Of a stretch of DNA of 61,364 nt, positions 8,702 through 17,298 are shown piece by piece (position 1 is the first letter of the stretch; each line of letters starts with the position of its first letter). The translations under genes were made by a program, and so were the position numbers. The notes beneath the pieces are model-generated. The model saw only the letters and a program-made list of their open reading frames with translations, did no database searches and was not told where the DNA came from. The DNA is from Anaeromicropila populeti (GTDB lineage Bacteria; Bacillota; Clostridia; Lachnospirales; Lachnospiraceae): positions 1 through 61,364 of the forward strand of contig NZ_FOYZ01000019.1 in NCBI RefSeq assembly GCF_900112775.1. The letters are read 5' to 3'.

Positions 8702-10153
8702 CTATTTTAAATTCTCATCCAAGCTTACATCTACATGAATTCCAAACTCATTTCCATATTTCTTTTTGGAATAGAGGAAAAAGAAAAATCCAAGTAAAAT
8801 CCATACACCTACTACCACCCATTCCTGCCAAATTAAAGCACTGGCTGCAAAAGGAACTGGAATGATGTATAAAAGAGATAAGATACCTGACAAAATAATA
8901 GCAACACACCCAACAAATTTACCATGCTTTACTTTGTATGGCCGTTCCATTTCAGGTGCCTTTTTTCTTAAAATAACAAAGGAAATAGATACCATTAAGT
9001 AGGCGATACAGCATCCAAAGCTGGCTGCATCTACTAACCAGATTAATACTGGTTTTCCGAAAAACGGAGCGAAGAAGCAGGCAACACCGACTAATACGAT
9101 TGCCGCAACTGGCGTTTTATATTTACTGTGAAGTTTTGCAAAAATAGCAGGCATCATTTTGGATTCTGCAATGGAATACATGGCACGGCTTCCACCTATT
9201 AAGAAGGAGTTCCAGCTTGTTAATATACCGCATATACCACTAATAATCAGAACATTTGCCATTGCACTGCTGTTAAATGCATATGCCATTGCATCTGCTG
9301 TAACAAGGCCATTGTTTAATGAATCTAACATCTCATTTTTTGGCATTACATAAGCTACCGCAAAGATAATTAATAAATACCAGGTTACTGCCAGTCCGAT
9401 TGAAAAGAGCATTATTTTACCAATTTTCTTATACGCAATGTTGATTTCCTCTGCTGCCTGAGGAATTACGTCAAATCCAATAAACAGGAATGGCGTCATA
9501 CAGGTAACAGTTAAAATTCCTCCAAAAGCTGTTTTTAAGCTACTTCCAGTATTACTCACATGAAACAAATTTGATGTAATATTTGCTGTGTCGCCTCTTA
9601 CAACAGAAGCTGCAATTAATAGCAAACCAGCAACTGCTATAATAGACGTAAGAATCGTCTGAAGAATTGCTGCTGTTTTCGCTCCGCGAATATTTATTAA
9701 TGTAATAATAACAGAAACAATACATCCCACAGCTACATACGAAGCATAAATAGGAGTATCGCCAACATTATACATATGACCAACCATAAATCCGTCACCG
9801 AAAATATATTTAAATACAGTTGGTAAAGCAGCGGCTTCGAAAGCAGCTGTTGCTACATATCCTAATATAATGGCCCAGGTACACACAAAGGAACCATTGG
9901 GTCCCATGGCCTTATAGCTAAAAACATGTTCTCCACCGCATTGTGGCATGGCAGCCGTTAATTCTGCATAGGTAAGACCAACAAAAATAACCATTGTGCC
10001 ACCTAGAAGAAATGCTATAATAGCTCCCAGAAATCCTGCACTTGTAATCCAGTCTCCTGAATTGATTACCCATCCCCATCCAATCATTGCTCCGAAAGCA
10101 ATTACAAGAATGTCTTTTGTTCCAAGAACTTTATCAAATTTCGAATTCGACAT
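8702..10153 (-). CDS. APC-family amino-acid permease, probable GABA importer
   Basis: A 483-residue membrane protein with about 12 hydrophobic segments. The APC-family start is clear (KVLGTKDILVIAFGAMIGWGW), and the conserved ATAAFEAAALP and PQAAEEI regions follow. The ATG at 10153 was chosen because GGAGGA lies 7 nt upstream. It should be a proton-coupled or exchange importer in the cytoplasmic membrane. Substrate specificity cannot be read from sequence, but its position between 4hbD and gdhA in a GABA-degrading operon makes GABA, or a GABA/glutamate exchange, the likeliest role. Confidence 0.85.
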   Translation of the reverse strand: MSNSKFDKVLGTKDILVIAFGAMIGWGWVINSGDWITSAGFLGAIIAFLLGGTMVIFVGLTYAELTAAMPQCGGEHVFSYKAMGPNGSFVCTWAIILGYVATAAFEAAALPTVFKYIFGDGFMVGHMYNVGDTPIYASYVAVGCIVSVIITLINIRGAKTAAILQTILTSIIAVAGLLLIAASVVRGDTANITSNLFHVSNTGSSLKTAFGGILTVTCMTPFLFIGFDVIPQAAEEINIAYKKIGKIMLFSIGLAVTWYLLIIFAVAYVMPKNEMLDSLNNGLVTADAMAYAFNSSAMANVLIISGICGILTSWNSFLIGGSRAMYSIAESKMMPAIFAKLHSKYKTPVAAIVLVGVACFFAPFFGKPVLIWLVDAASFGCCIAYLMVSISFVILRKKAPEMERPYKVKHGKFVGCVAIILSGILSLLYIIPVPFAASALIWQEWVVVGVWILLGFFFFLYSKKKYGNEFGIHVDVSLDENLK

Positions 10154-10281
10154 ACAATTCCTCCTCAATTTTTGTAATTTAATGTAAGTATTGAAAAAGA
10201 GATTTCTCCACAGCTTACTTTTACTGCGAAAGAAACCCCTTTGTTTCAATCAACTTATCTATTCTGTTTTATTATAGTGTT

Positions 10282-11394
10282 TTAATATAGTGCTTTATAT
10301 ATCCCTAATACTTTTTCTTCACTTAATTCAATATAATTATTATTCATTAATCTAGTTTGTTTCGTCATTACAGTTTCCGTAAAAGTAATTAAATCTTCTT
10401 CTGTTACTCCATATTCATGAAGTGGCTTTTTAGGAAGAATCTGATTTAATAACGTTTCAATTTCCACGTAAACTTCATTTGCATCACACTCTAAAATTTC
10501 AGCTAAAAATTCATTTAATACTTTAATTCTTCCATTTGGATTCATTTCCTGATATGTTTTATATACCTGTGTAAAAATGGCATAGTTAGCTTCACCATGA
10601 GCAACATGGTAAGCTGCTCCAAGAGGATAACTCATAGCATGAACTGCTGCACAGCCAGCATTCCCAAATGCAATACCTGCATAAGTAGATGCCATTAAGA
10701 AATCTCCTAACAATGGTTTTCTTGCTTCCTCTCCATTTTTAGCAATTTCTTTGTATCCACTTAAAATCATCTGTATTGCTTTCAGTGAAAACATTTGTGT
10801 GAATTCATTTGCCTTTGGAGAAGTATAAGATTCAATAGAATGAATCAGCGCATCAATGGAACTTGTTGCAAAAAAATGCATGGACAAATCATTGAGCAGC
10901 TCTGGAATTAATACGGCATAATCCGCAAATAACTCTTCTACCGCCAGACCCATCTTAGTATTTCTCACTTTGAGTTCCAAAATACTAATATTAGTCACTT
11001 CACTGCCTGTTCCACAAGTAGTTGGAACAAGTATCAGTTTCTTTTCCTTCTGCAACTCAATTTTTCTATCAAATAAATCGATAACTGGTGAAAACTGCTT
11101 TAATGCAAATAATTTTGCTACATCTAAAACACTTCCCCCGCCGATTGCAATTACACGCTCATATGGAATATCTTTTATATCCTGATAAATTTTTTCAACC
11201 ATTTCATCAGAAGGTTCACCTGAGCCATAATTTCCTCTAAAAATAACAACCGCTTCTTTTACATATGGCTCAAAAAATGAATAGGAGGATTTGCTCATAA
11301 AAAGCAGATCTCCTTTACCAATTTGAAATTCTTCACAAAACTGTTTACATTCTTCAAATTGAACTATTGTAGGAACTACACTGAATTGTTTCAC
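10282..11394 (-). CDS. 4hbD: 4-hydroxybutyrate dehydrogenase (iron-containing alcohol dehydrogenase)
   Basis: A 370-residue group III alcohol dehydrogenase that I recognise as close to the Clostridium kluyveri/C. aminobutyricum 4-hydroxybutyrate dehydrogenase. Shared features are length, the GSGEPSDEM segment, IGGGSVLDVAKLF for NAD binding, PTTCGTGSEVTNISI, metal-ligand histidines in DALIHSIESY, HAMSYPLGAAYHVAHGEAN, and the NNYIELSEE C-terminus. It reduces succinate semialdehyde to 4-hydroxybutyrate with NADH. Placement directly after gabT (23 bp) fits. The later enzymes (CoA transfer, 4-hydroxybutyryl-CoA dehydratase) are not in this window. Confidence 0.9.
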   Translation of the reverse strand: MKQFSVVPTIVQFEECKQFCEEFQIGKGDLLFMSKSSYSFFEPYVKEAVVIFRGNYGSGEPSDEMVEKIYQDIKDIPYERVIAIGGGSVLDVAKLFALKQFSPVIDLFDRKIELQKEKKLILVPTTCGTGSEVTNISILELKVRNTKMGLAVEELFADYAVLIPELLNDLSMHFFATSSIDALIHSIESYTSPKANEFTQMFSLKAIQMILSGYKEIAKNGEEARKPLLGDFLMASTYAGIAFGNAGCAAVHAMSYPLGAAYHVAHGEANYAIFTQVYKTYQEMNPNGRIKVLNEFLAEILECDANEVYVEIETLLNQILPKKPLHEYGVTEEDLITFTETVMTKQTRLMNNNYIELSEEKVLGIYKALY

Positions 11395-11417
11395 GCTAAA
11401 TCCTCCCTTTAAGCAAT

Positions 11418-12773
11418 TTATATTGCTTCCTTGATTGCATTTTCAAATATTTCAAATCCAGCTTCAAGCTGCTCATCTGTAATAACAAGTGGTGCAAGAA
11501 AACGAATTACGTTTCCATATATTCCTGCATTTTCAATTAACAGACCTTTTTGTGCACATGCCGCTACTAATTCATTTACAATTTGTGCATTTGGCTCTTT
11601 TGTCGTCTTATCCTTAACAAATTCAATTCCGATCATTGCTCCCAGACCTCTGACATCACCAACTACTTCATATTTTTCTTTCCAGGAACCAAAAACCTCA
11701 AAACATCTTTTTCCAATTTCAGCAGAACGCTCTACTAAGTGATCTCTTTCAATTACTTCCAGAACTTTTAATCCAGCGGCACATGCAAGGGCATTTCCAC
11801 CATATGTTCCACCAATTGTTCCTTTAGGTACGGCATCCATAATTTCTGTTGATGTAATAACTGCACTTAGTGGCACACCACCTGCAATTGATTTTGCTGT
11901 TGCAATGATATCTGGTGCACATCCTGCTTCTTTCCAGTATTCAGATGCAAATAATTTTCCAGTACGGGCAAATCCTGTCTGTACCTCATCAGCAACCATT
12001 AAAATACCTTCTTTATCACAAATGCTACGTACTGCCTTTATCCACTCGATTGGAGCTGGGATAAATCCACCTTCTCCTTGTAATGGCTCTAATACTATGG
12101 CTGCTACATATTCTGCTGGTGAAGCATTTTCAAATACCATTTTCAAGCTGTTTACATAATAATCAATTGCTGCTTCTTCTGTCATTCCTTCTGGTTTTCT
12201 ATATAAATAAGGGTATTCTGCACGATATACTCCATCAGGGAACGGTCCCATTCCATGTGCATATGCTTTCTTAGCAGTCATGGTCATGGTTAACATGGTT
12301 CTTCCATGAAATCCTCCTGTAAAAACAATAATGTTTGGACGTTTTGTATAACCCTTTGCAATTTTCACGGCATTTTCATCTGCTTCGGCACCACTGTTTG
12401 CGAACATTACTTTTTTTGCATCTCCGTTAACTGGCGCTACCGCAGCTAATTTTTCTGCTAACTCAATGTATCTTTCATGGGTAACTACATTAAACATTCC
12501 ATGAAAATACTTTGTTGCCTGCTCTTGTACTGCGCTTACTAAATCTGGATGGGTATGTCCTACATTAAGAACACCTACTCCACCAATCCAGTCCAGAAAA
12601 ATGTTCCCATCCACATCTTCTATCATAGCCCCTTCCGCTTTTTCCATCACACAAGGATAAATGCAACGAACAGCATCTGGTACAACATTCTTTCTTCTTT
12701 CCAATACTTCTTTCGCTTTTGGTCCTGGTAATTCTTCTGTAACAATTTTTGGTAATGAATCCTTTAACATCAT
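11418..12773 (-). CDS. gabT: 4-aminobutyrate aminotransferase (class III)
   Basis: A 451-residue PLP enzyme. Visible are the substrate-side GGVGVLNVGHTHP region, Asp262 in ADEVQTGFARTG (PLP pyridine contact), Lys294 in TAKSIAGG (Schiff base) and the GTIGGTYGGNALACAA segment. It transfers the amino group of GABA to 2-oxoglutarate, giving succinate semialdehyde and glutamate. It is the first gene of the operon. Two adjacent ATG codons follow AAGGAGG with 5 and 8 nt spacing, so the start may be one codon later. A long inverted repeat sits in its leader and the divergent PucR-type gene is the likely regulator. Confidence 0.93.
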   Translation of the reverse strand: MMLKDSLPKIVTEELPGPKAKEVLERRKNVVPDAVRCIYPCVMEKAEGAMIEDVDGNIFLDWIGGVGVLNVGHTHPDLVSAVQEQATKYFHGMFNVVTHERYIELAEKLAAVAPVNGDAKKVMFANSGAEADENAVKIAKGYTKRPNIIVFTGGFHGRTMLTMTMTAKKAYAHGMGPFPDGVYRAEYPYLYRKPEGMTEEAAIDYYVNSLKMVFENASPAEYVAAIVLEPLQGEGGFIPAPIEWIKAVRSICDKEGILMVADEVQTGFARTGKLFASEYWKEAGCAPDIIATAKSIAGGVPLSAVITSTEIMDAVPKGTIGGTYGGNALACAAGLKVLEVIERDHLVERSAEIGKRCFEVFGSWKEKYEVVGDVRGLGAMIGIEFVKDKTTKEPNAQIVNELVAACAQKGLLIENAGIYGNVIRFLAPLVITDEQLEAGFEIFENAIKEAI

Positions 12774-12797
12774 CTTCTCCTCCTTAATAAAAGTAAA

Positions 12798-12840
12798 GGG
12801 ACAACGGAAGTTCGTGTCTATACATGAACTTCATTGTCCC
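12798..12840 (-). promoter_or_regulatory. Long inverted repeat in the gabT leader (operator or attenuator)
   Basis: Outer arms GGGACAA (12798-12804) and TTGTCCC (12834-12840) and inner arms GAAGTTC (12807-12813) and GAACTTC (12826-12832) form a 43-bp interrupted palindrome. Read toward gabT the hairpin is followed by a T-rich run and then the AAGGAGG ribosome site, 25 nt before the start codon. It could be a protein operator or an RNA hairpin acting as an attenuator. Confidence 0.6.
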
Positions 12841-12915
12841 ACTTGATAGTAATAGAGTAACATACAAAAATAATGAATACAATGATACCAGAACCTAAAC
12901 TTTACTATTAAAATT

Positions 12916-12949
12916 TGTGCTGGACGCACATATCTTTTTTTTATATAAT
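12916..12949 (+). promoter_or_regulatory. Promoter of the PucR-type gene with an inverted repeat over the -35 box
   Basis: TGGACG (12921-12926) and TATAAT (12944-12949) are exactly 17 bp apart and lead to the ATG at 12979. A symmetric TGTGC - 5 bp - GCACA repeat (12916-12930) covers the -35 box, the expected place for an autoregulatory or shared operator. Confidence 0.5.
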
Positions 12950-12978
12950 AAGATATAAATTTATCTGGAGGAAAAAGT

Positions 12979-14124
12979 ATGGCATTGATACTGAAGGAGA
13001 TATTGAAAAAGTCAAGAGAACAATATCAGCTGACTTTAATAGCTGGATCTGCTGGGATAAATAATTATGTATCCTGGATTTATATTACGGAAGATATTAA
13101 TAATACTGATTTTTTACGAGGAAATGAACTGATAATCACTACAGGAATGTTGCTAAAAAATGAAGAGACTCTGTTTCATTTTATAAAAACAATGCATTCT
13201 CATAATTGCAGCGGCATAATTTTAAATATCGGCAAATACATCCATAAACCAGATATTTCTCAATCTATTCTACTGTATTGTGATAATAAAAAAATTCCTC
13301 TATTTTTGATGCCTTGGGAAATACACATATCAGATGTTATGCAGGATTACTGCTTACAGATATCCAGACAGCTGCAAAAAAATGACATTGTTACACTGGC
13401 TTTTCAAAGTGCTATTTCCTCACCTGACGATAAGAACCATTATATTCCAGCTTTGATTCAAAATGGTTTTGAACTAAACGGTACCTACCGGATTGTTATT
13501 ATTTATGGATTATTTAATATTACCCGGATTAGAAGTTTTTTAACTAGTTATGTCAAGTCGTTTTTTGTCTTTCCATATGAAACCAATTGTATTATTGTAT
13601 TCCAAACTATCGACAACATTCTCCTCCAAAAAATAATTTCTGACTTTTTTATTCTTTTACAAAAAAGAATTCAATCCACTACTACTATTGGCATTGGAAA
13701 TGAAGTTACATCCTTAACTTCCCTCCATACAAGCTATCGGCAGGCTGATTTTGCTTTACATTATGCTCTGTTCTATCAAAAATCATATTCAACATTTAAC
13801 CAACTAGGAATTTTTCAAATTTTTTCTCAATTTACTAATATACAATTATTAGAAAGCATGTATAAACAGCAGCTTGGAAAGCTTGAAGAATATGATAAAA
13901 AAAACCATAGTGAATATATGGAAACGCTTCGATATTATATTACCAACAACGGAAGCATCCAGAAGACCGCTCAATGTTCTGCAACGCATAGGAATACTAT
14001 TAATTACCGCATTCAAAAAATTAAATCCATTTTAGAAATTGATTTAAGTTCAATCGAAAATCTCTTTCAATTATTTCTTGCATTTTATATAAAAGATTAT
14101 TTAAACTTAAAAAAAGATTTATAA
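12979..14124 (+). CDS. PucR-family transcriptional regulator of the GABA operon
   Basis: A 381-residue cytosolic regulator. The N-terminal 130 residues match the PucR N-terminal sensor domain (IAGSAGINNYVSWIYITED, FLRGNELIITTGM). The middle is a GGDEF-like/CdaR-type region. The C-terminus (about 310-370) is an HTH_30 DNA-binding domain with TAQCSATHRNTINYRIQKI. GGAGG lies just before the ATG. PucR/CdaR relatives commonly activate adjacent catabolic operons in response to the substrate. Divergence from gabT with a 205-bp shared region points to the GABA genes as its target; the effector (GABA or succinate semialdehyde) is inferred. Confidence 0.88.
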   Translation: MALILKEILKKSREQYQLTLIAGSAGINNYVSWIYITEDINNTDFLRGNELIITTGMLLKNEETLFHFIKTMHSHNCSGIILNIGKYIHKPDISQSILLYCDNKKIPLFLMPWEIHISDVMQDYCLQISRQLQKNDIVTLAFQSAISSPDDKNHYIPALIQNGFELNGTYRIVIIYGLFNITRIRSFLTSYVKSFFVFPYETNCIIVFQTIDNILLQKIISDFFILLQKRIQSTTTIGIGNEVTSLTSLHTSYRQADFALHYALFYQKSYSTFNQLGIFQIFSQFTNIQLLESMYKQQLGKLEEYDKKNHSEYMETLRYYITNNGSIQKTAQCSATHRNTINYRIQKIKSILEIDLSSIENLFQLFLAFYIKDYLNLKKDL

Positions 14125-14200
14125 CTATTTTTGGGGGTACACGGTGTATGTTACAATTAAACTGCAATGATTAATCGGAATGAAGACACAATTAAAGATC

Positions 14201-14257
14201 TTACATTAATTTTTTAATAGGTGCCACTCCCATTTTGTTCATTGAAACTTCTTTCAT
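14201..14257 (-). pseudogene. Remnant of the N-terminus of a MATE-family efflux transporter
   Basis: A ribosome site (TTAGGAG) precedes an ATG at 14257 and 18 codons reading MKEVSMNKMGVAPIKKLM before a stop. The segment NKMGVAPIKKLM is how many clostridial MATE transporters begin, but no transmembrane sequence follows. The most likely reading is the stump of a deleted transporter. 14125-14200 shows nothing else recognisable. Confidence 0.4.
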
Positions 14258-14291
14258 AATTATCTCCTAATATAAAGTCTTTCATTTTAAC

Positions 14292-14331
14292 GCAAAAAAT
14301 GCGTAAATCCTTAATCTGGATTTACGCATTT
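14292..14331 (-). terminator. Rho-independent terminator of the fucO-YjbQ cluster
   Basis: A perfect 14-bp stem (AAATGCGTAAATCC at 14297-14310 pairing with 14318-14331, 7-nt loop). On the - strand it ends in a run of T (14297-14292). It lies after the YjbQ gene. Confidence 0.75.
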
Positions 14332-14460
14332 CAGCCTGGAAATAATAAATTTCTTTACTTCATTTTTATTCATATTCAGCGATATCGCCAATTCACCATA
14401 CAAGTTACTTTGTAACAGAAGAGACATGCATTTTTTGTGCAGTTTTATCACATCTACAGA

Positions 14461-14865
14461 CTATCCTTCTATAATCTTTATATGGACTTTTCTACTTCTT
14501 GCGCCATCATATTCCAGAAAATAAATTCCCTGCCAGGTTCCCAAAAGCAACTTCCCCTTATCTATTAAAATAGTTTCAGAAAAACCCATCATACTTGCTT
14601 TCAGATGGGCGGCTGAATTTCCTTCCATATGGGTATATCCATCCTCCCACGGAACTATTTTATTAATTTCCTTTGTGAAATCCTTTACCACATCAGGATC
14701 AGCATTTTCATTAATTGTAATAGCAGCTGTTGTATGTGGAACAAACAACACACACAAACCACTCTCAACGTTACTCCCTTGAACTATTTCATTCACTTGA
14801 TTTGTAATATCAATCATCTGCGTATGCTGCATTGTTTTAACCGATAATGTATATACCCTGCTCAT
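14461..14865 (-). CDS. YjbQ family protein (UPF0047)
   Basis: A 134-residue protein matching the YjbQ/UPF0047 family, with the conserved GLCVLFVPHTTAAITINENADPDV segment, HLKASMMG and the C-terminal LGTWQGIYFLEYDGPR-like end (here DGARSRKV). The ATG at 14865 has GGAGG upstream. Family members have been linked to thiamin-phosphate synthase-like activity, but the physiological role is unsettled. It is a small cytosolic trimer-forming fold. It sits 13 bp after the LURP-one gene and appears co-transcribed with fucO upstream. Confidence 0.9.
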   Translation of the reverse strand: MSRVYTLSVKTMQHTQMIDITNQVNEIVQGSNVESGLCVLFVPHTTAAITINENADPDVVKDFTKEINKIVPWEDGYTHMEGNSAAHLKASMMGFSETILIDKGKLLLGTWQGIYFLEYDGARSRKVHIKIIEG

Positions 14866-14878
14866 TCCTCTGCCTCCT

Positions 14879-15349
14879 CTAATTCTTTGACCTGTTCGCC
14901 GCATCAATGGCTATGACAAGCAATAATCCCATTAATTCATCTTCTGGATTTTGAAAATTAATCACATACGTATCTCCCCAGTGAAAAGGTTCTTTTGTAA
15001 TGTGCATTCGCGCAGAGCACCCACTCAGCACCTCATAATTCCAACCCAAAAAATCTCCTTCTACTCTCCATCCATTATAATCAATTTCATACCTAGGCTG
15101 AAAAAGTGTAAATTTCTTTTGAATTACTCCTGCTGTTCTGCCACCCAGTTCTATCTCAAACGCTGGAAGAAATGACATTAATCTCTGACGGATTACTCCC
15201 ACTTCATTGGAAAAACTATCGTATATATGAATCTGATGTCTCAACGAAAATAATTGAGCTTTTACAAAGTACTTTACATTTTCATTTTCGTCATAAACAT
15301 CATAGGTATCTGACCACGAAAACACTCTCTGTTTAATTAATAATCTCAT
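14879..15349 (-). CDS. LURP-one-related family protein
   Basis: A 156-residue protein with the beta-barrel pattern of the LURP-one/YxjI family (Tubby-like fold). It shows repeated strands such as YDVYDENENVKYFVKAQLFS and IHIYDSFSNEVGVIRQR, and a final hydrophobic helix. The biochemical function of bacterial members is unknown. Its start codon overlaps the stop of the GNAT gene (ATGA, 4 bp), so translation is coupled. Confidence 0.8.
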   Translation of the reverse strand: MRLLIKQRVFSWSDTYDVYDENENVKYFVKAQLFSLRHQIHIYDSFSNEVGVIRQRLMSFLPAFEIELGGRTAGVIQKKFTLFQPRYEIDYNGWRVEGDFLGWNYEVLSGCSARMHITKEPFHWGDTYVINFQNPEDELMGLLLVIAIDAANRSKN

Positions 15350-15849
15350 TTTTCCTTCTCCCCTTCTTCATCTTTTGCTAAAAAAAGCTCAAACTCATGG
15401 CTTTTTTCTTTCATGCCCATCTTCTGATAAAATGCAATTGCTTCTTTGTTGAAATGCCAGACATTTAATTCAATTGCGTCTGCCTTTTGTTCTTTTGAAA
15501 AATCTATTATAAACCGAAACAGCTTTTTGCCAATTCCCTGCCGCTTATAAGCTGTCTCCACACAAAAATCATCAACCATTAGAATGTGCCTTTTCTTTAA
15601 CATAATCAAGTTTGTATAATTATTCACAGTAACAATACTGTATCCATGTACCTGATCCAATTCATCTCTTGCAACAAAAACATACGTATTTTCTTCACTT
15701 AACATAAGTTTATAAAATTCTTTTGAATATGGCTGCACCCTGGCAAATGTCTCAGGCCTGTACTGTCTGTGATACTCCTGAACCTCTCCGGCAATTCTCA
15801 AAACACTGTCACAATCCTTTTCCTCTGCCTGTCTGATATCTATAATCAT
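15346..15849 (-). CDS. GNAT N-acetyltransferase
   Basis: A 167-residue GNAT protein. The acetyl-CoA binding motif A is visible as VDDFCVETAYKRQGIGKKLFRF, with the C-terminal LNVWHFNKEAIAFYQKMGM motif B. The ATG at 15849 was chosen because GGGGG precedes it; an ATG 66 nt upstream would add residues unlike the family. The substrate is unknown. It is part of the fucO-GNAT-LURP-YjbQ run. Confidence 0.88.
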   Translation of the reverse strand: MIIDIRQAEEKDCDSVLRIAGEVQEYHRQYRPETFARVQPYSKEFYKLMLSEENTYVFVARDELDQVHGYSIVTVNNYTNLIMLKKRHILMVDDFCVETAYKRQGIGKKLFRFIIDFSKEQKADAIELNVWHFNKEAIAFYQKMGMKEKSHEFELFLAKDEEGEKEK

Positions 15850-15947
15850 ACTGCAATTCCCCCAGTCTCTTATCTGCAAAAAAGGAGAAAAATTCTTCAT
15901 CCTTGAACCAATCAAAGTATGCAGATTCTTCCCCTTTCTCTTATTTC

Positions 15948-17096
15948 TTAAAGCAAGGACTCATACAATGCTGTTATCTCTTCCACGCTTGTCTCTCTTG
16001 GATTTCCAGGGCGGCAGGCATCATCGTAAGCAGACTGTGCCAAAAATGGAATGTCCTCTCTTTTAACAATTTCCTTTAAGTCTGCTGGTATTCCGACATC
16101 CTGTGATAATTGCTTCACAGCATCAACTGCTGCTTTTCTATACTCCTCCATTGTCATGGACTCTACATTTTGAACCCCCATAGCCCTGGCAATCTCTCTG
16201 TACTTTTCACCAGTAGCTTCTGCATTATATTCCATTACCGTTGGAAGAATAATGGCATTTGCCACACCGTGAGGCGTGTCATACAGTGCCCCCAGTGGAT
16301 GCGCCATAGAATGGACAATTCCAAGTCCCACATTAGAAAATCCCATACCAGCAATATATTGCCCCAGTGCCATACCTTCTCTTCCCTCTGGTGTATTCGC
16401 GACAGCACCTCTCAGGGAACGTGAAATAATTTCAATTGCTTTCAAATGAAACATGTCCGATAATTCCCATGCAGCTCCTGTTATATATCCTTCAATTGCA
16501 TGAGTAAGTGCATCCATTCCTGTTGCTGCCGTTAATCCCTTTGGCATGGATTCCATCATATCAGGATCAATAACAGCTACAACTGGTATGTCATGTGGAT
16601 CAACACAAACCATTTTGCGATTTTTTTCTACATCTGTAATCACATAATTAATTGTTACTTCAGCTGCCGTTCCTGCTGTTGTTGGCACAGCAATAATTGG
16701 AATCGATTTATTTTTTGTATCAGCTACTCCCTCTAAGCTTCTGACATCTTCAAATTCCGGATTCATTATAATAATGCCAATTGCCTTGGCTGTATCCATC
16801 GAAGATCCACCGCCAATTGCTACAATATAGTCGGCACCAGACTTTTTAAATGCCTCAACGCCAGACTGTACATTTTCGATCGTTGGGTTCGGTTTTATAT
16901 TTGAGTATACCTCATAGGAAAGCTGGTTGTTATCAAGCACATCTAATACTTTCTTTGTAACTCCAAACTTTATTAAATCCGGATCAGAGCAAACAAAGGC
17001 TTTTTTTCCTCCTCTCATCTTGATTTCATCTGCAATACTGCTAATTGCACCTGCTCCATGATAAGACGTTTCATTTAATATAAATCTGTTAGCCAT
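15948..17096 (-). CDS. fucO: Lactaldehyde reductase / 1,2-propanediol oxidoreductase
   Basis: A 382-residue iron-containing alcohol dehydrogenase, co-linear with Escherichia coli FucO from MANRFILNET to the C-terminus. It shows GGGSSMDTAKAIGI (NAD binding), AVPTTAGTAAEVTINYVITD, and metal ligands in DALTHAIEGY and HSMAHPLGALYDTPHG. It reduces L- or D-lactaldehyde to propanediol, regenerating NAD during deoxysugar fermentation. No fucose or rhamnose genes are beside it here, so the physiological substrate is uncertain. Confidence 0.88.
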   Translation of the reverse strand: MANRFILNETSYHGAGAISSIADEIKMRGGKKAFVCSDPDLIKFGVTKKVLDVLDNNQLSYEVYSNIKPNPTIENVQSGVEAFKKSGADYIVAIGGGSSMDTAKAIGIIIMNPEFEDVRSLEGVADTKNKSIPIIAVPTTAGTAAEVTINYVITDVEKNRKMVCVDPHDIPVVAVIDPDMMESMPKGLTAATGMDALTHAIEGYITGAAWELSDMFHLKAIEIISRSLRGAVANTPEGREGMALGQYIAGMGFSNVGLGIVHSMAHPLGALYDTPHGVANAIILPTVMEYNAEATGEKYREIARAMGVQNVESMTMEEYRKAAVDAVKQLSQDVGIPADLKEIVKREDIPFLAQSAYDDACRPGNPRETSVEEITALYESLL

Positions 17097-17298
17097 AATA
17101 TTGTTCTCCTTTACTTTTTTAATATAAACTCTTCTTATATTTTAACATACCTGCTTCTTTTTCAGTAGCTATTTTTTCCATTTAGTCCGTTTTTTTCATA
17201 GGTAAATCCTTATGTATTCTATAGCATTATATTATTTTACTTTTGTATATACTACCCATATACTACTTTACAGAAAGTGTTATATGGAGGAGAAACGA

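Noticed and set aside
12841-12900. Sigma-54 type promoter for gabT
   Set aside because: A TGG...TTG-like pair exists but spacing and bases do not fit the -24/-12 consensus, and the regulator is PucR type, not an enhancer-binding protein.
14311-14451. 46-codon frame from a GTG on the - strand with an HTH-like look (LYGELAISLNMNKNEVKKFI)
   Set aside because: It overlaps the terminator stem, has a poorly spaced ribosome site and no clear homology; not enough to call a gene.
10282-17096. The two iron-containing dehydrogenases (10282-11394, 15948-17096) as duplicates
   Set aside because: They belong to different branches: one matches 4-hydroxybutyrate dehydrogenase, the other FucO.
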